Shown: piece after piece, positions 26,727-35,862 of the stretch | How positions within the stretch are numbered: the first letter of the stretch is position 1 | Layout: every line of letters begins with the position of its first letter | NCBI GenBank assembly: GCA_963677785.2 | Contig: CAXXDH010000002.1 | Span: 124,001-188,000 of the forward strand | DNA length: 64,000 nucleotides | Direction of reading: 5' to 3' | Origin: G963665495 sp963677785 | Lineage (GTDB): Bacteria; Desulfobacterota; Desulfovibrionia; Desulfovibrionales; Desulfovibrionaceae | The notes under the pieces: generated by a model | What the model was told of the DNA's origin: nothing | Seen by the model: only the letters and a program-made list of their open reading frames with translations | Databases searched by the model: none | Translations under genes and position numbers: made by a program

Positions 26727-27179
26727 ATGCCCCGGAAATATACCAAAGAGACCGCGGTCGGCATTTTCGTGATGATCGGCCTGGCTTGTGTCGCCTATTT
26801 GACTTTGCAGCTTGGAGATCTGGAATTGTTCGGCAGCGATGTTTACCGGGTCAGTGCCGATTTTACTTCGGTTGCGGGCTTGCGTGCCGGTGCGAATGTG
26901 GAAATAGCCGGTGTGCCCGTGGGCAAGGTCGGCGCCATCACCCTGGATCAGGAGCACGCCATGGCCCATGTGATGCTTGACATCAATAAAAATATCAAAT
27001 TGTCCGACGATGTGATCGCCTCAATAAAAACCAGCGGATTGATTGGAGACAAGTACGTCAATCTTTCTCCTGGCGGGTCGACGGACTTCCTGCAGGATGG
27101 CGATGTTATCTCGGATACGGAATCAGCAGTTGACCTTGAGGCGTTGATCAGTAAATATGTTTTTGGCGGGGTTAAATAA
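26727..27179 (+). CDS. mlaD: MlaD-family MCE-domain protein
   Basis: 150 residues from ATG 26727 (GGAG upstream); an ATG at 26709 would add six residues. One N-terminal membrane helix (KYTKETAVGIFVMIGLACVAYL) anchors a single MCE domain (about 36-115: VSADFTSVAGLRAGANVEIAGVPVGKV). MlaD forms a hexameric periplasmic ring that carries lipid between the permease and MlaC. The C-terminal ISKYVFGG is typical. Confidence 0.95.
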   Translation: MPRKYTKETAVGIFVMIGLACVAYLTLQLGDLELFGSDVYRVSADFTSVAGLRAGANVEIAGVPVGKVGAITLDQEHAMAHVMLDINKNIKLSDDVIASIKTSGLIGDKYVNLSPGGSTDFLQDGDVISDTESAVDLEALISKYVFGGVK

Positions 27180-27223
27180 ACTCTAAAATCTGTTGTTTTG
27201 GAAACAAAAGAGGATACTAAAGG

Positions 27224-27880
27224 ATGCGTCGGAAAATATTTGTATTTTTAATTATTTTATGTATTGCGCTCCCCTTCCCCGCCTGGGGCGACCAACCCAT
27301 GGACATGCTCAAGCAAACCATTGACAAGATCATTCAGGTTTTGAATGAGCCCGGCATGAAAAATCCGGAGAAAAGAGGTGTGCTGTCGCAGGAGATTAAA
27401 AACATTGTAGACAGTGTTTTCGACTACCAAGAACTGGCAAGCCGTACGGTGGGCCTGCATTGGAAGGATTTCAGCCCGGAACAGAAAAAAGAGTTCATCG
27501 CAGCTTTTACGGAACTTCTGGATGCCAATTATCTGGACAGGGCTCTGGCCTATTCGGGCGGGCAGGTAACCTTCACGGGCGAACGGCGCAGCAAAGCCGG
27601 CAATGTCGAGATTACCACCAACGTAAGCTTTGGCAAGGATCAAATTGTCATGGCCTACCGGCTCAAAAAGAAAGCTGCTTGGAAAGTGTACGATATAATT
27701 GTCGAAGGCGTCAGCCTGGTGAAAAATTATCGTGCGCAGTTCCAGCAATTGATGGCAAAAGGGACACCGGCGGACCTGATCGCGGCTGTGAAAAAGAAGG
27801 CCCAGGAACTCCGGGAAAGCAAAAAGACGAACAGCTCCGCTCTGATACCGGACTTCAGCGAGGATTTCTCATGCGTCTAA
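27224..27880 (+). CDS. mlaC: MlaC-family periplasmic phospholipid-binding protein
   Basis: 218 residues with a signal peptide (1-22, ending PAWG). The mature part has the Ttg2D/MlaC pattern: VFDYQELASRTVGLHWKDFSPEQKKEF, then YRLKKKAAWKVYDIIVEGVSLVKNYR. MlaC shuttles phospholipids across the periplasm between MlaA and MlaD. Its last ten bases overlap the start of mlaA, so the two are translationally coupled. Confidence 0.95.
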   Translation: MRRKIFVFLIILCIALPFPAWGDQPMDMLKQTIDKIIQVLNEPGMKNPEKRGVLSQEIKNIVDSVFDYQELASRTVGLHWKDFSPEQKKEFIAAFTELLDANYLDRALAYSGGQVTFTGERRSKAGNVEITTNVSFGKDQIVMAYRLKKKAAWKVYDIIVEGVSLVKNYRAQFQQLMAKGTPADLIAAVKKKAQELRESKKTNSSALIPDFSEDFSCV

Positions 27881-28797
27881 CACCCAAGGATCTGGCGGCT
27901 GCTTTGTCGCTTCTTGTCCTGTTGTGTTGTTTGGGACTCGCAGGTTGCGCAGAAAAGCAGGGGGCCAAACTCGTCTCCGACCCGGGGCAGACTGCTTCTG
28001 CCGAACAGCCGCAGAGTACGGAAACTGTCGCGCAAAGTAATGCGGCCATTCAGCAGGAAAAAGTGGAAGGCTTGGAAGAGGACAGCCCCGTCAATGATGC
28101 CAATGCCGAGTACACGGATTTTGAGGATGACTTCGACAAAGACTACCAGAATACGGCGCAGAGCATAGCCGACCCGTTGGAACCCTGGAACCGCTTCTGG
28201 TTCACGTTCAATGATTACGTGTTCACATATGTCTGGGATCCGGTGAGCGTCGGCTACAATACAGTCGTTCCCAGCCCCGTGCGTACGGGCGTGAGCAACT
28301 TTTTCTACAATCTCAAATTTCCTTTGCGTTTCATCAATGATCTGCTCCAGGGCAAGCTCCTGGCTGCAGGCGTGGAATTTTCCCGCTTTGTCGGTAATAC
28401 GGCCTTTGGTTTGGGCGGTGTATTCGACGTGACCAGCCATCAGAAAGCCGCTGCCGAAACCCATCCGGAAGATTTTGGCCAGACTTTGGGCTATTGGGGT
28501 GTCGGACACGGTTTCTACATTGTCTGGCCTTTGCTCGGCCCGTCTACATTGCGTGATTCTGTGGGCATGGCTGGTGATTATTTTTGCGATCCGATTTCCT
28601 ACATCGATCCCTTGTTCCTGCCGTACAGCAATCCGGACTGGGAATGGCTGGCCTGGAGCGCCTGGGGACTGCGTACGCTTTCCATCACCGCGGCCACAGC
28701 GGACAGCTACTTCGAACTGCGAGATTCGGCTTTCGAGCCTTACACGGCATTCCGGAACGCTTACGTACAGCACCGCAACGACGAAGCACGCCAGTAA
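27871..28797 (+). CDS. mlaA: MlaA/VacJ-family outer-membrane lipoprotein
   Basis: 308 residues from ATG 27871, inside the mlaC stop region; the frame is open further upstream but lies within mlaC. A lipobox (LGLAGC) marks acylation near residue 27. After an acidic, low-complexity linker (about 30-95), the VacJ domain reads DPLEPWNRFWFTFND, then PLRFINDLLQGK, FSRFVGNTAFGLGG and DFGQTLGYWGVGHGFY. MlaA removes phospholipids from the outer leaflet. Having mlaA inside the same operon differs from E. coli, where it is elsewhere. A strong terminator and a group II intron follow directly. Confidence 0.95.
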   Translation: MRLTPKDLAAALSLLVLLCCLGLAGCAEKQGAKLVSDPGQTASAEQPQSTETVAQSNAAIQQEKVEGLEEDSPVNDANAEYTDFEDDFDKDYQNTAQSIADPLEPWNRFWFTFNDYVFTYVWDPVSVGYNTVVPSPVRTGVSNFFYNLKFPLRFINDLLQGKLLAAGVEFSRFVGNTAFGLGGVFDVTSHQKAAAETHPEDFGQTLGYWGVGHGFYIVWPLLGPSTLRDSVGMAGDYFCDPISYIDPLFLPYSNPDWEWLAWSAWGLRTLSITAATADSYFELRDSAFEPYTAFRNAYVQHRNDEARQ

Positions 28798-28822
28798 TTC
28801 ACAGCTACTTTGCGCTTTCTAC

Positions 28823-28854
28823 AGACCGCGGGCAATGTGTTCGCGGTCTTTTTT
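28823..28854 (+). terminator. intrinsic terminator of the mla operon
   Basis: AGACCGCG (28823-28830) pairs with CGCGGTCT (28842-28849), followed by Ts to 28854. It is also the likely target motif of the adjacent intron. Confidence 0.93.
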
Positions 28855-28856
28855 AT

Positions 28857-30700
28857 GTGCCAGGCATGGCGCGAATCTTATGAGGTGCAAGTCCTCTCCA
28901 GGCCCTGATGGTGGGAACTGGTAGCTGAAGGCAATTGCGTCGTCCTGAGGCGGGGTGGGGAGGAAGCCGGAGGCAAAAGTCGGACTCGACGAACAGAAAT
29001 CGGATACAAGGCCGGTGCGGCTGGGTAATCTGGCAATGGACAGAGACGCCCCATAACCATCCGGAAGCCGCAAAGGTAAATCCGGCGAGGTCCGCCTGGG
29101 AGATCTTGTTCTCTGTCGGTGTAGCCGACTACACAGGCGGCGACGCCTGCGGAAGGGGAGCGAGAAGTCAGCAGATGCCATAGTAATCTGTCCCCTTGAC
29201 GGATGAAGGGCCGAATCTTTCAATGCAAGGAACAAGTCACCAACAACTCGACAGACGCGGGAAGCAGACAAGGTGGACAACACGCCTCGACGCCCAGGTA
29301 ACGGCGGACCCCGCACTGGGGCTATTGAGGAGCGAGAGCGTCCGCGGTGTTGGGGGAAGAACAATCCTTGACACAGTATCTGATGGAACAGGTTTGCGAC
29401 CGCGCAAACTTCAATCAGGTCTACAAGCGGGTGAAAGACAACAAGGGCGCGGCAGGCATTGACGGGATGACCGTCGATGGACTGGGCGAATGGCTTTCCA
29501 CCCACAAAGGCGAGCTGCTCTCGAGTTTGCTTTACGGCACGTACCAGCCGCAACCTGTTAAAGGAGTGCGGATCCCGAAATCGGGAGGGGGAATGCGACA
29601 GCTGGGCATTCCCACAGTGCGTGACCGCTTGGTGCAACAGGCTTTCTTACAAGTCCTCACCCCAATCCTTGATCCGTTGTTTTCGGATTCGAGTTTCGGT
29701 TTTCGGCCAGGGCGCGGAGCCCATGATGCCCTGCGTCAGGCGCAGCAGTATGTGGAAGACGAGCGTACTGTCGTGGTGGACATGGATCTGGAAAAGTTCT
29801 TTGACCGTGTCAACCATGATATTCTCAAGGCGCGGCTTGCCCGCCACGTGAAAGATATACGTTTTCTGCGTATTACACGCGCATTCTTGAATTCCGGGAT
29901 GATGCAGGACGGCGTATGCGTAGCACGAGATGAGGGAACGCCTCAGGGGGCCCCCTTGTCTCCTTTGCTCGTCTGCTCCTGGATGATCTCGATAAGGAGC
30001 TTGAACGCTGAGGCCATTGTTTCTGCCACTACGCGGATGATTGCAACATCTACGTACGCAGTCTCAAGGCCGGGGAAAGGGTGAAGGAATCCGTGACGCA
30101 TTTTTTTGAGAAGCGCCTGAAGTTGCGGGTGAATCAAGAGAAAAGCGCTGTGGATTATGTGGGTAAAAGGAAGTTTCCGGGGTACCGCTAACTGAACAGC
30201 GGATGACTCGTCCTCGCCCCCCAGAGTCTGGCCAGATTCAAGAATGAAGCATAACATACCGATGTCGTTTGAAGAAAGGATACGCCGCGTCAACTCGTAC
30301 TGCGTTGGCTGGCTGGGCTGCTTCCAGCTTGCGAAATGTAAGAGCTTCCTTTTTGAAATGGAAGGATGGATACGGCGAAAACTGCGCTGCGTACGTCTGA
30401 AGCAATGCAAGCGTGTCAAGACGATGGCGGAGTTCTTCATGAGCCTCGGTGTGGAAGACTTCAATGCATGGATGCAGGCCGCATCGGGCAAAGGGAGGTG
30501 GAGAATGTCCAGAATCCGGACAGCCCACCGGGCTATGAACAACGATTGGTTCAGGGCGCAGGGCCTCGTCAGCTTGATCGGAAGATACGAAGTGTTGCAA
30601 GGTGAGAGAAATCGCCGTGGTACCGAGCAGGTATGCCCGGTGGTGTGAGAGGGGGAGACCGTGAGGAATCCCCCTACTCGGTTGGTATTCTGGTGATTAT
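28857..30700 (+). mobile_element. degenerate group II intron inserted behind the mla terminator
   Basis: The 5' end is placed at GTGCCAGGCATGG (28857), two bases after the terminator T-run. The next 480 bases carry group II ribozyme sequence (for example GAGGTGCAAGTCCTC and ACGAACAGAAATC). A reverse transcriptase/maturase frame follows, and then a G-rich hairpin segment near 30640-30690 consistent with domain V. Insertion just behind an intrinsic terminator is characteristic of bacterial class C introns; class is not otherwise proven. The 3' boundary is approximate (within about 20 bases of 30700). The encoded protein is broken, so the intron is not autonomously mobile. Confidence 0.82.
29347..30648 (+). 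pseudogene. ltrA: group II intron reverse transcriptase/maturase, frameshifted and interrupted
   Basis: The N-terminal part (29347 to about 29960) is a good reverse transcriptase: KGAAGIDGMTVDGL, IPKSGGGMRQLGIPTVRDR, FGFRPGRGAHDALRQAQ and GTPQGAPLSPLL. Just after that motif the frame shifts (about 29960-29985). The catalytic YADD (CHYADDCN, near 30035) is in another frame. An in-frame TGA appears at about 30010 where Arg is expected, two more stops occur near 30189-30207, and the frame shifts again before 30244. The maturase (X) domain resumes there (RVNSYCVGWLGCFQL, then WIRRKLRCVRLKQCKR). No HNH endonuclease domain follows. The lesions are numerous, so loss of function is certain. Confidence 0.9.
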
Positions 30701-30722
30701 TGCGTACGCGTAGCCGTAGATT

Positions 30723-32444
30723 TTATTGAGCGAGTTCTTTTTGGGAATTTTTTCGGCGTGCCAGTAAAACGCAGTTATTTGCCAATTGCGTCAGGCGGTC
30801 TGTTTCGGGAACCCGCCGGCAGAGGTTCAGGGCCATGGCAAACTGCCTCTGTTTGCGGAATTCATTGCCCGTGAGAATGGCAAACAAAGAATCCTTGGGC
30901 CATTTTTGCAAATAGATTTCGGACTGTTTTAAAGCCGTGTCGTAGTCCTGCAGACGCAGAGAGGTCAGGACCAGGTTGGAAAGCGTTTTATTGTTGGCTG
31001 GATTCTTTTGATACGCCAGGGTAAATTGGGCGGCAGCCTTTCGCAATTTCCCTGTTTCCGCGTACGCAATGCCGAGATTGTTGCAGGCAAGTTCCTTGTC
31101 CGGCCGCAGTTGTTGGGCCTGCAGGAGGTAAGGGATGGCTTCCTGATGACGATGCCAGTCGTTCAACAAAGAGCCCAGGTTGTAGTTGGCCAGATAGGAA
31201 TTTTTGTTGTGTTTCAGGATCCAGGTATACAAAGTCTCAGAGTCGGCATAATGGCTGCTGAGGAAAAAGGTTTGCAAGCTCAGCAGGGCCAGCAGCAGGG
31301 AAACAATAAACAGTGCAATTTTTTGGACCTGTGGTTTATTTTGTTGCCACCAACGAACTGCAGCGCCGGTACAGAATAAGATGGGACCAAGACTGGCGAG
31401 GTACTGGAAGTGGTCGGCCACAAAGGAGAACTGCATGGGGTAGACGTTGAAAAAACCCAGAGCCGGGAACAGGGTTCCGGCAAAGAAAAGCAGAGCGGCC
31501 AGCAGGCAGCGTCCAAATTTTTTTCGCAACACCCAGGCGATAAACAGCAGCAGTATGAAGCCGCATGGAAAAATGTATTGCGGTAAACTGGTGTCGTCAA
31601 TATTCCAGCGTTGGTAATTGAACAACAGGTCCGTGGGCCAGAGCAACTTGCCCAGGTAGAACCACAAGGCCCGCCCGGCGATCAGGCAGCGATCAAGAAA
31701 GCTGAAATCCCAGAGCGGTCCGGTCGCGCCGAGATTCTGTTCCATGGATACAGTAAGCAGTCCGTACGCAGCCCCCAAAACGAAAAAGGGAAGCAGAACA
31801 AAAAACTGCGTATGCCTGAGACAATTGTTTCGCCACCAGAGCACAACCAGCAGGGCCGCGGGAAAGGTGGCGGTGACGGTTTTGCTGCAGAGAGCGCAGG
31901 CGAAGAGTAGGAACCCTGCGCACCATTGCTTGAGGTTGCCCTGTTCGGAAGTGTCGGCCCCAGGCGCGTCCAGACGGAAATAGCGAATCATGACATGGGC
32001 GGCCGAGAGATAGAAAAAGCCCGAAAGGACGTTTTTCAGTTCCGTGACCCAGGCCACGGATTCGACCATGACGGGGTGTAGTGCGAATACAGCCCCGGCC
32101 ATCCAGGCGCCAGGAAGCCGGAGTCTGCAGCAGAGTTTCCAGACCAGGAGCGCGTTTACCCCGTGCAGCAGCACATTGACCAGGTGATAAAAAAAAGGAT
32201 TAAGTCCCCAAATTTGATATTCCAACCAGAAGACACTGAGTGTGAGCGGGTAGTACTGTCTTTGTGCGCCGATTTCAAACCAGATGCGCCACAGTCCTAA
32301 AGGCGTACGCAGGAGCGGGTTTTCAGTGACATGATAGGGGTCGTCCCAGATGTACCCCGCCTGCAAGGCTGGAAAATAGGCAATCAGGATCAGTGCCAGT
32401 AAAAAGAGGCCTTGCTCGGCAGGACGGAATTTAAAAGAATTCAT
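30723..32444 (-). CDS. polytopic membrane protein with C-terminal TPR repeats (TMTC/GT-C-like)
   Basis: 573 residues, start ATG 32444 behind GGAG. About ten hydrophobic segments fill residues 10-400. The first periplasmic loop has GYIWDDPYHVTENPLL, and later YYPLTLSVFWLEYQIWGLNPFFYHLVNVLLHG, both typical of dolichol/undecaprenyl-linked GT-C family proteins and TMTC O-mannosyltransferases, in which the DD pair is catalytic. Residues about 420-540 contain three TPR-like repeats (NNLGIAYAETGKLRKAAAQF). A role in protein or lipid glycosylation is inferred from architecture. The gene stands alone; its stop is near the 3' end of the intron. Confidence 0.75.
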   Translation of the reverse strand: MNSFKFRPAEQGLFLLALILIAYFPALQAGYIWDDPYHVTENPLLRTPLGLWRIWFEIGAQRQYYPLTLSVFWLEYQIWGLNPFFYHLVNVLLHGVNALLVWKLCCRLRLPGAWMAGAVFALHPVMVESVAWVTELKNVLSGFFYLSAAHVMIRYFRLDAPGADTSEQGNLKQWCAGFLLFACALCSKTVTATFPAALLVVLWWRNNCLRHTQFFVLLPFFVLGAAYGLLTVSMEQNLGATGPLWDFSFLDRCLIAGRALWFYLGKLLWPTDLLFNYQRWNIDDTSLPQYIFPCGFILLLFIAWVLRKKFGRCLLAALLFFAGTLFPALGFFNVYPMQFSFVADHFQYLASLGPILFCTGAAVRWWQQNKPQVQKIALFIVSLLLALLSLQTFFLSSHYADSETLYTWILKHNKNSYLANYNLGSLLNDWHRHQEAIPYLLQAQQLRPDKELACNNLGIAYAETGKLRKAAAQFTLAYQKNPANNKTLSNLVLTSLRLQDYDTALKQSEIYLQKWPKDSLFAILTGNEFRKQRQFAMALNLCRRVPETDRLTQLANNCVLLARRKNSQKELAQ

Positions 32445-32850
32445 GCAGTACGCTCCGTTGCATTTTGTGCCTGATTATTTAATGGCTTGAAATAAGCTTT
32501 TTTTCAAGGGGATAGGTATTTGTGCGTTTTCACCAGGTTGAGAAAATGTGTATGAGGATGCGGAAAGTTGCAGCAGTCGGTGCAGTTGCTTTGCAGTTGC
32601 ATTCAACGTATTGACGCGCTATGCAGCGCCGGCTCGGAGTCTGGATAAATCGTAAGAACGGCTGCAGCATTTGTTACGATGTGCATAAATAATACAACCT
32701 GTTGTGATTTCATAATTACTATAAGTAGAATAAGTTTAGATTTTTTATTGCAAATCTACAAAAAAAACTGTAACTGATTAAATATAAATAGGGGAAGTGC
32801 AAATTGTGGTGGATCGGAAGTGAAACGTCTGGTGGAGGGGTTAGCCAAGA
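32445..32850. other. promoter region of minCDE with an inverted repeat
   Basis: About 400 bases, AT-rich in the right half. A 7-bp inverted repeat, TAGATTT/AAATCTA, lies at 32737-32758, about 95 bases before the minC start, and could be an operator. No gene is visible. Confidence 0.55.
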
Positions 32851-33663
32851 GTGGGCGCCATATCATTTAAAGGGCTGACGGCACCGTTGACAGTTCTGCG
32901 GGTGCAGGAGAACGACCAGCAGCGCGTGGAAAAAGAGCTCTCCGTTTTTCTGGCCGCATCACCGGACTATTTCAAGAATTCACTGCTGATGCTGGATTTT
33001 GAGGGGCTGGATCAAAAAGATTCCAGCTTGGATATTGAGCCGCTGGTTCATTGTCTGCGTGCGCATGGGGCCGTGCCGACTCTGGTCAAGGGAGGCACTC
33101 CTGTGCAGCGAATAGTTGCTGAACGGTTGCATCTCGGCTGGCACCGCAAAGGAGCCGCTTCGGCTCCCTCCCCGAAAAAGAAAACTCAGGTTGCATCCGC
33201 TTCTGAGCGGGTGTACGTGTCGTTGCCGACCATGGTTGTCTGTGAGACCGTACGCTCCGGGCAGAAGATTTATGCCCGGGCGAAAGATTTGATCGTATAT
33301 GGAGCTGTTAATCCCGGAGCGGAAATTTATGCTGACGGCAATATCCACGTGTACGGGGCCTTGCGCGGCAGGGCCTTGGCGGGCGGCCAGAAAAACACTA
33401 ACGCCCGGTTGTTCTGCTTGCGAATGGAAGCCGAGCTGATTGCCGTGGCCGGGATCTATATTATCAATGAAGACATGGATGAGACCCTCCAGGGCAAGAC
33501 CGTACAGGCCTATCTTGCGGGGGAAAAACTACGTATTGAACCTTTGAAAAATCCCGCTGTGCGCAAACAGGAAATCAGCGCTGCGAATGGGCAGCAGGAT
33601 GCGGGAGCGCCTACGGTTCAGTCGTCGGAATCATCTAAGGGAGCTGCGTTTTGGGCAAGGTAG
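32851..33663 (+). CDS. minC: septum site-determining protein MinC
   Basis: Inhibitor of FtsZ assembly away from midcell. 270 residues, GTG start at 32851 with GGAGGGG about ten bases upstream. The N-terminal FtsZ-interacting domain (about 1-100) is followed by a charged linker (APSPKKKTQVAS). The C-terminal beta-helix (about 125-225) has VRSGQKIYARAKDLIVYGAVNPGAEIYADGNIHVYGALRGRALAG, the MinC hallmark. A roughly 35-residue tail beyond the beta-helix (QEISAANGQQDAGAP) is extra. minD overlaps its end by 13 bases. Confidence 0.95.
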   Translation: MGAISFKGLTAPLTVLRVQENDQQRVEKELSVFLAASPDYFKNSLLMLDFEGLDQKDSSLDIEPLVHCLRAHGAVPTLVKGGTPVQRIVAERLHLGWHRKGAASAPSPKKKTQVASASERVYVSLPTMVVCETVRSGQKIYARAKDLIVYGAVNPGAEIYADGNIHVYGALRGRALAGGQKNTNARLFCLRMEAELIAVAGIYIINEDMDETLQGKTVQAYLAGEKLRIEPLKNPAVRKQEISAANGQQDAGAPTVQSSESSKGAAFWAR

Positions 33664-34460
33664 TCGTTGTCACTTCCGGCAAGGGCGGGGTGGGTAAAAC
33701 AACCACCAGCGCTTCATTTGCTTCGGGCCTGGCTATTCGGGGCCATAAAACCGTTGTTATCGATTTTGACGTGGGTTTGCGTAATCTTGACCTCGTATTG
33801 GGGTGCGAACGCCGCGTTGTTTATGACTTTGTGAATGTTCTCAAGGGTGAAGCTCTTTTGAAGCAGGCCTTGATCAAAGACAAACGATTGGAAACGCTGT
33901 ATATGCTGCCCGCTTCGCAGACCAGGGACAAGCAAGCCCTCACCATGGAAGGCGTCAATAAGGTTATCGATGAACTTCGCGACGAGTTTGACTATGTCGT
34001 CTGCGATTCCCCCGCGGGAATCGAACGTGGCGCCCAGCTTGCCATGTATCGTGCCGATGAAGCTTTGGTGGTGACCAATCCGGAAGTTTCATCCGTACGC
34101 GATTCCGATCGTATGCTGGGGCTGCTTGCCAGCAAGACAAAGCGGGCGGAGGAAGATGAGGAGCCTGTCAAACCGCATCTTATTCTGACCCGTTACGCAC
34201 CGGAACGCGTACAAAAGGGCGATATGCTCGCCCTGGACGACGTTCTCGAAATTCTGGCCATTCCGTTGTTGGGGGTGGTTCCGGAATCAACAAGCGTGCT
34301 GGATTCTTCCAACGCCGGCTTGCCCGTAATTTTTACGGAAAAGTCAGAAGCCGGAATGGCCTATGATGATCTTGTAGCGCGATTTCTGGGAGAAGACAGG
34401 CCGCATCGCTTTCTCACCGCAAAAAAGAAAGGCTTTTTTGCAAGGCTCTTCGGTAGGTAG
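33651..34460 (+). CDS. minD: septum site-determining ATPase MinD
   Basis: Membrane-associated ATPase that recruits MinC and oscillates with MinE. 269 residues. The start is a TTG at 33651, set by the alignment (GKVVVVTSGKGGVGKTTTS) and the AAGGGAG upstream. The deviant Walker A is SGKGGVGKTTT, switch II reads CDSPAGIE, and the C-terminal amphipathic membrane-targeting helix is KKKGFFARLFG. The rare start codon inside minC suggests that translation is coupled to minC. Confidence 0.96.
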   Translation: MGKVVVVTSGKGGVGKTTTSASFASGLAIRGHKTVVIDFDVGLRNLDLVLGCERRVVYDFVNVLKGEALLKQALIKDKRLETLYMLPASQTRDKQALTMEGVNKVIDELRDEFDYVVCDSPAGIERGAQLAMYRADEALVVTNPEVSSVRDSDRMLGLLASKTKRAEEDEEPVKPHLILTRYAPERVQKGDMLALDDVLEILAIPLLGVVPESTSVLDSSNAGLPVIFTEKSEAGMAYDDLVARFLGEDRPHRFLTAKKKGFFARLFGR

Positions 34461-34462
34461 TC

Positions 34463-34771
34463 ATGAAATTCTTCGATTATTACCGTACTCGCCAGGGTAG
34501 TGCGCAAACCGCCAAAGAGCGGTTGCAACACATCGTGGTGTATGAACGTATTCAGAACAGCGGACTGGAGTTTCTGCCAGTGCTTGAAAAGGATTTGCTG
34601 GAGGTTATCCAACGGTTCGTCAATGTGGATCGGGAGTCGGTATCCATTGCACTTGACAGCGAGGAGGACCGCCAGGTTCTGCAAATCAAAATCGGCCTGC
34701 CCCAAGGTAAGGGCGGCGGCAGAAAATCCAGAGTACGTCAGAATCTGCTTCCCGGTTTGGCGCCTTCCTGA
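34463..34771 (+). CDS. minE: cell division topological specificity factor MinE
   Basis: 102 residues, start two bases after the minD stop. The N-terminus (MKFFDYYRTRQGSAQTAKERL) is the membrane-targeting and MinD-contact region. The topological specificity domain follows (LEVIQRFVNVDRESVSIALD). The tail after residue 85 is longer and more basic than in E. coli (88 residues). Confidence 0.94.
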   Translation: MKFFDYYRTRQGSAQTAKERLQHIVVYERIQNSGLEFLPVLEKDLLEVIQRFVNVDRESVSIALDSEEDRQVLQIKIGLPQGKGGGRKSRVRQNLLPGLAPS

Positions 34772-34836
34772 TTCCAGGGCCAATCCGCAGATTTGTCGTT
34801 CTGCCGGCAGAATGCGCCTAAGTTATGGAGTGCCCC

Positions 34837-35775
34837 ATGAGCGCTATGTTTTCCAATGTATTTGTGATTGTTGTGCTGCAAGTAGCCGTTATTCTTTTCT
34901 CTTTTTTCCTCCCTGAACTTCTTTTCCGGATCACGAAAAAGCAACTGGCTTGGCACGTACTGCTGGCTTCTTTTTTTATGATTTTTTCGGTCATCTTTTT
35001 TACGTTGTTGTACAGCTCCAGTATGACATGTCCGAATCAAGCGGCTGTATCACAGGCGGCAACGGAGGAAGTTCCGCCGGAATACACCCTGCGTATAGGT
35101 ACGTTGCCGTTGCAGCAGGGATTTCCCATGGATGTGCAGTTGACAGTCTTCAATAATGGTCCGGCCAATGATTTTACCTGTTCGCTTGATTTTCTGGACA
35201 AGGAGAGCGGCAAACCATTGGGAGATGCCGATTTCGAACTGGTGAGCGAAAAGGACGTGTTGCATCTTGATGCGGGCGGTAAGGGGCTGTGCAGCTGGAG
35301 CGTGCTTTTTCACAAGACCGGTGAAGTCCTTGCCGATGCTTTCGTACAGGGCAAGGGGCTGGCGCCGTCCAATCACGAGCAGATTGCCATGACGGTTGCT
35401 GAAGCGCAGAAACACGTGGCGCAATCCAAGCCCCAACCGGCGGCCTCCACTCCGGAAAAGCAGGTGGAAAAACACAACGACGCCACGGTCTGGATTTATT
35501 ATACGCGCGACGACGCCACGGATTCCAAGCTCGTGGACAAGCTAAAAGCCCGCGGGTACACGCACGCTACGGCCAAGGGCAAATGGAAAACCAGATCCGA
35601 GAGCCAGTTTCTGTTTCACCGGACACCTGATGGGATGGGCGTGTCCATGTTGCGTAATGCCTTGAAGCTCAATGATGTCGAGGTCTATTATTTTGACGAG
35701 CAACGGGTCGGCAAAAAGATCAAATCGACCTTTAAAGGGCACCCCGAATTGGACTTTCTCGTCATTGCACGCTGA
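34837..35775 (+). CDS. membrane protein of unknown function downstream of minE
   Basis: 312 residues from ATG 34837 (GGAG upstream). Two N-terminal membrane helices (about 6-28 and 39-60) precede a beta-rich domain (about 85-185, YTLRIGTLPLQQGFPMDVQLTVFNNG), an Ala/Pro/Lys-rich linker, and a C-terminal domain (about 215-310) reading VWIYYTRDDATDSKLVDKL. The last domain resembles LytR_C-type folds in its spacing (LVDKLKARGYTHATA), but I do not assign it firmly. I do not recognise the whole protein. It is about 60 bases after minE and ends at a terminator, so it may belong to the min transcript and act in envelope or division. Confidence 0.6.
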   Translation: MSAMFSNVFVIVVLQVAVILFSFFLPELLFRITKKQLAWHVLLASFFMIFSVIFFTLLYSSSMTCPNQAAVSQAATEEVPPEYTLRIGTLPLQQGFPMDVQLTVFNNGPANDFTCSLDFLDKESGKPLGDADFELVSEKDVLHLDAGGKGLCSWSVLFHKTGEVLADAFVQGKGLAPSNHEQIAMTVAEAQKHVAQSKPQPAASTPEKQVEKHNDATVWIYYTRDDATDSKLVDKLKARGYTHATAKGKWKTRSESQFLFHRTPDGMGVSMLRNALKLNDVEVYYFDEQRVGKKIKSTFKGHPELDFLVIAR

Positions 35776-35802
35776 GCTTTCGGCAGTCAATCTTTCAGAA
35801 AG

Positions 35803-35832
35803 CCACCGCCCTGAACAGGCCGGTGGTTTTTT
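35803..35832 (+). terminator. intrinsic terminator of the min operon region
   Basis: CCACCG (35803-35808) pairs with CGGTGG (35821-35826), with extra CC/GG pairs inside, followed by TTTTTT. Confidence 0.88.
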
Positions 35833-35862
35833 ATTATTTGTGGCTGGCCTTCAACCCCGGCA

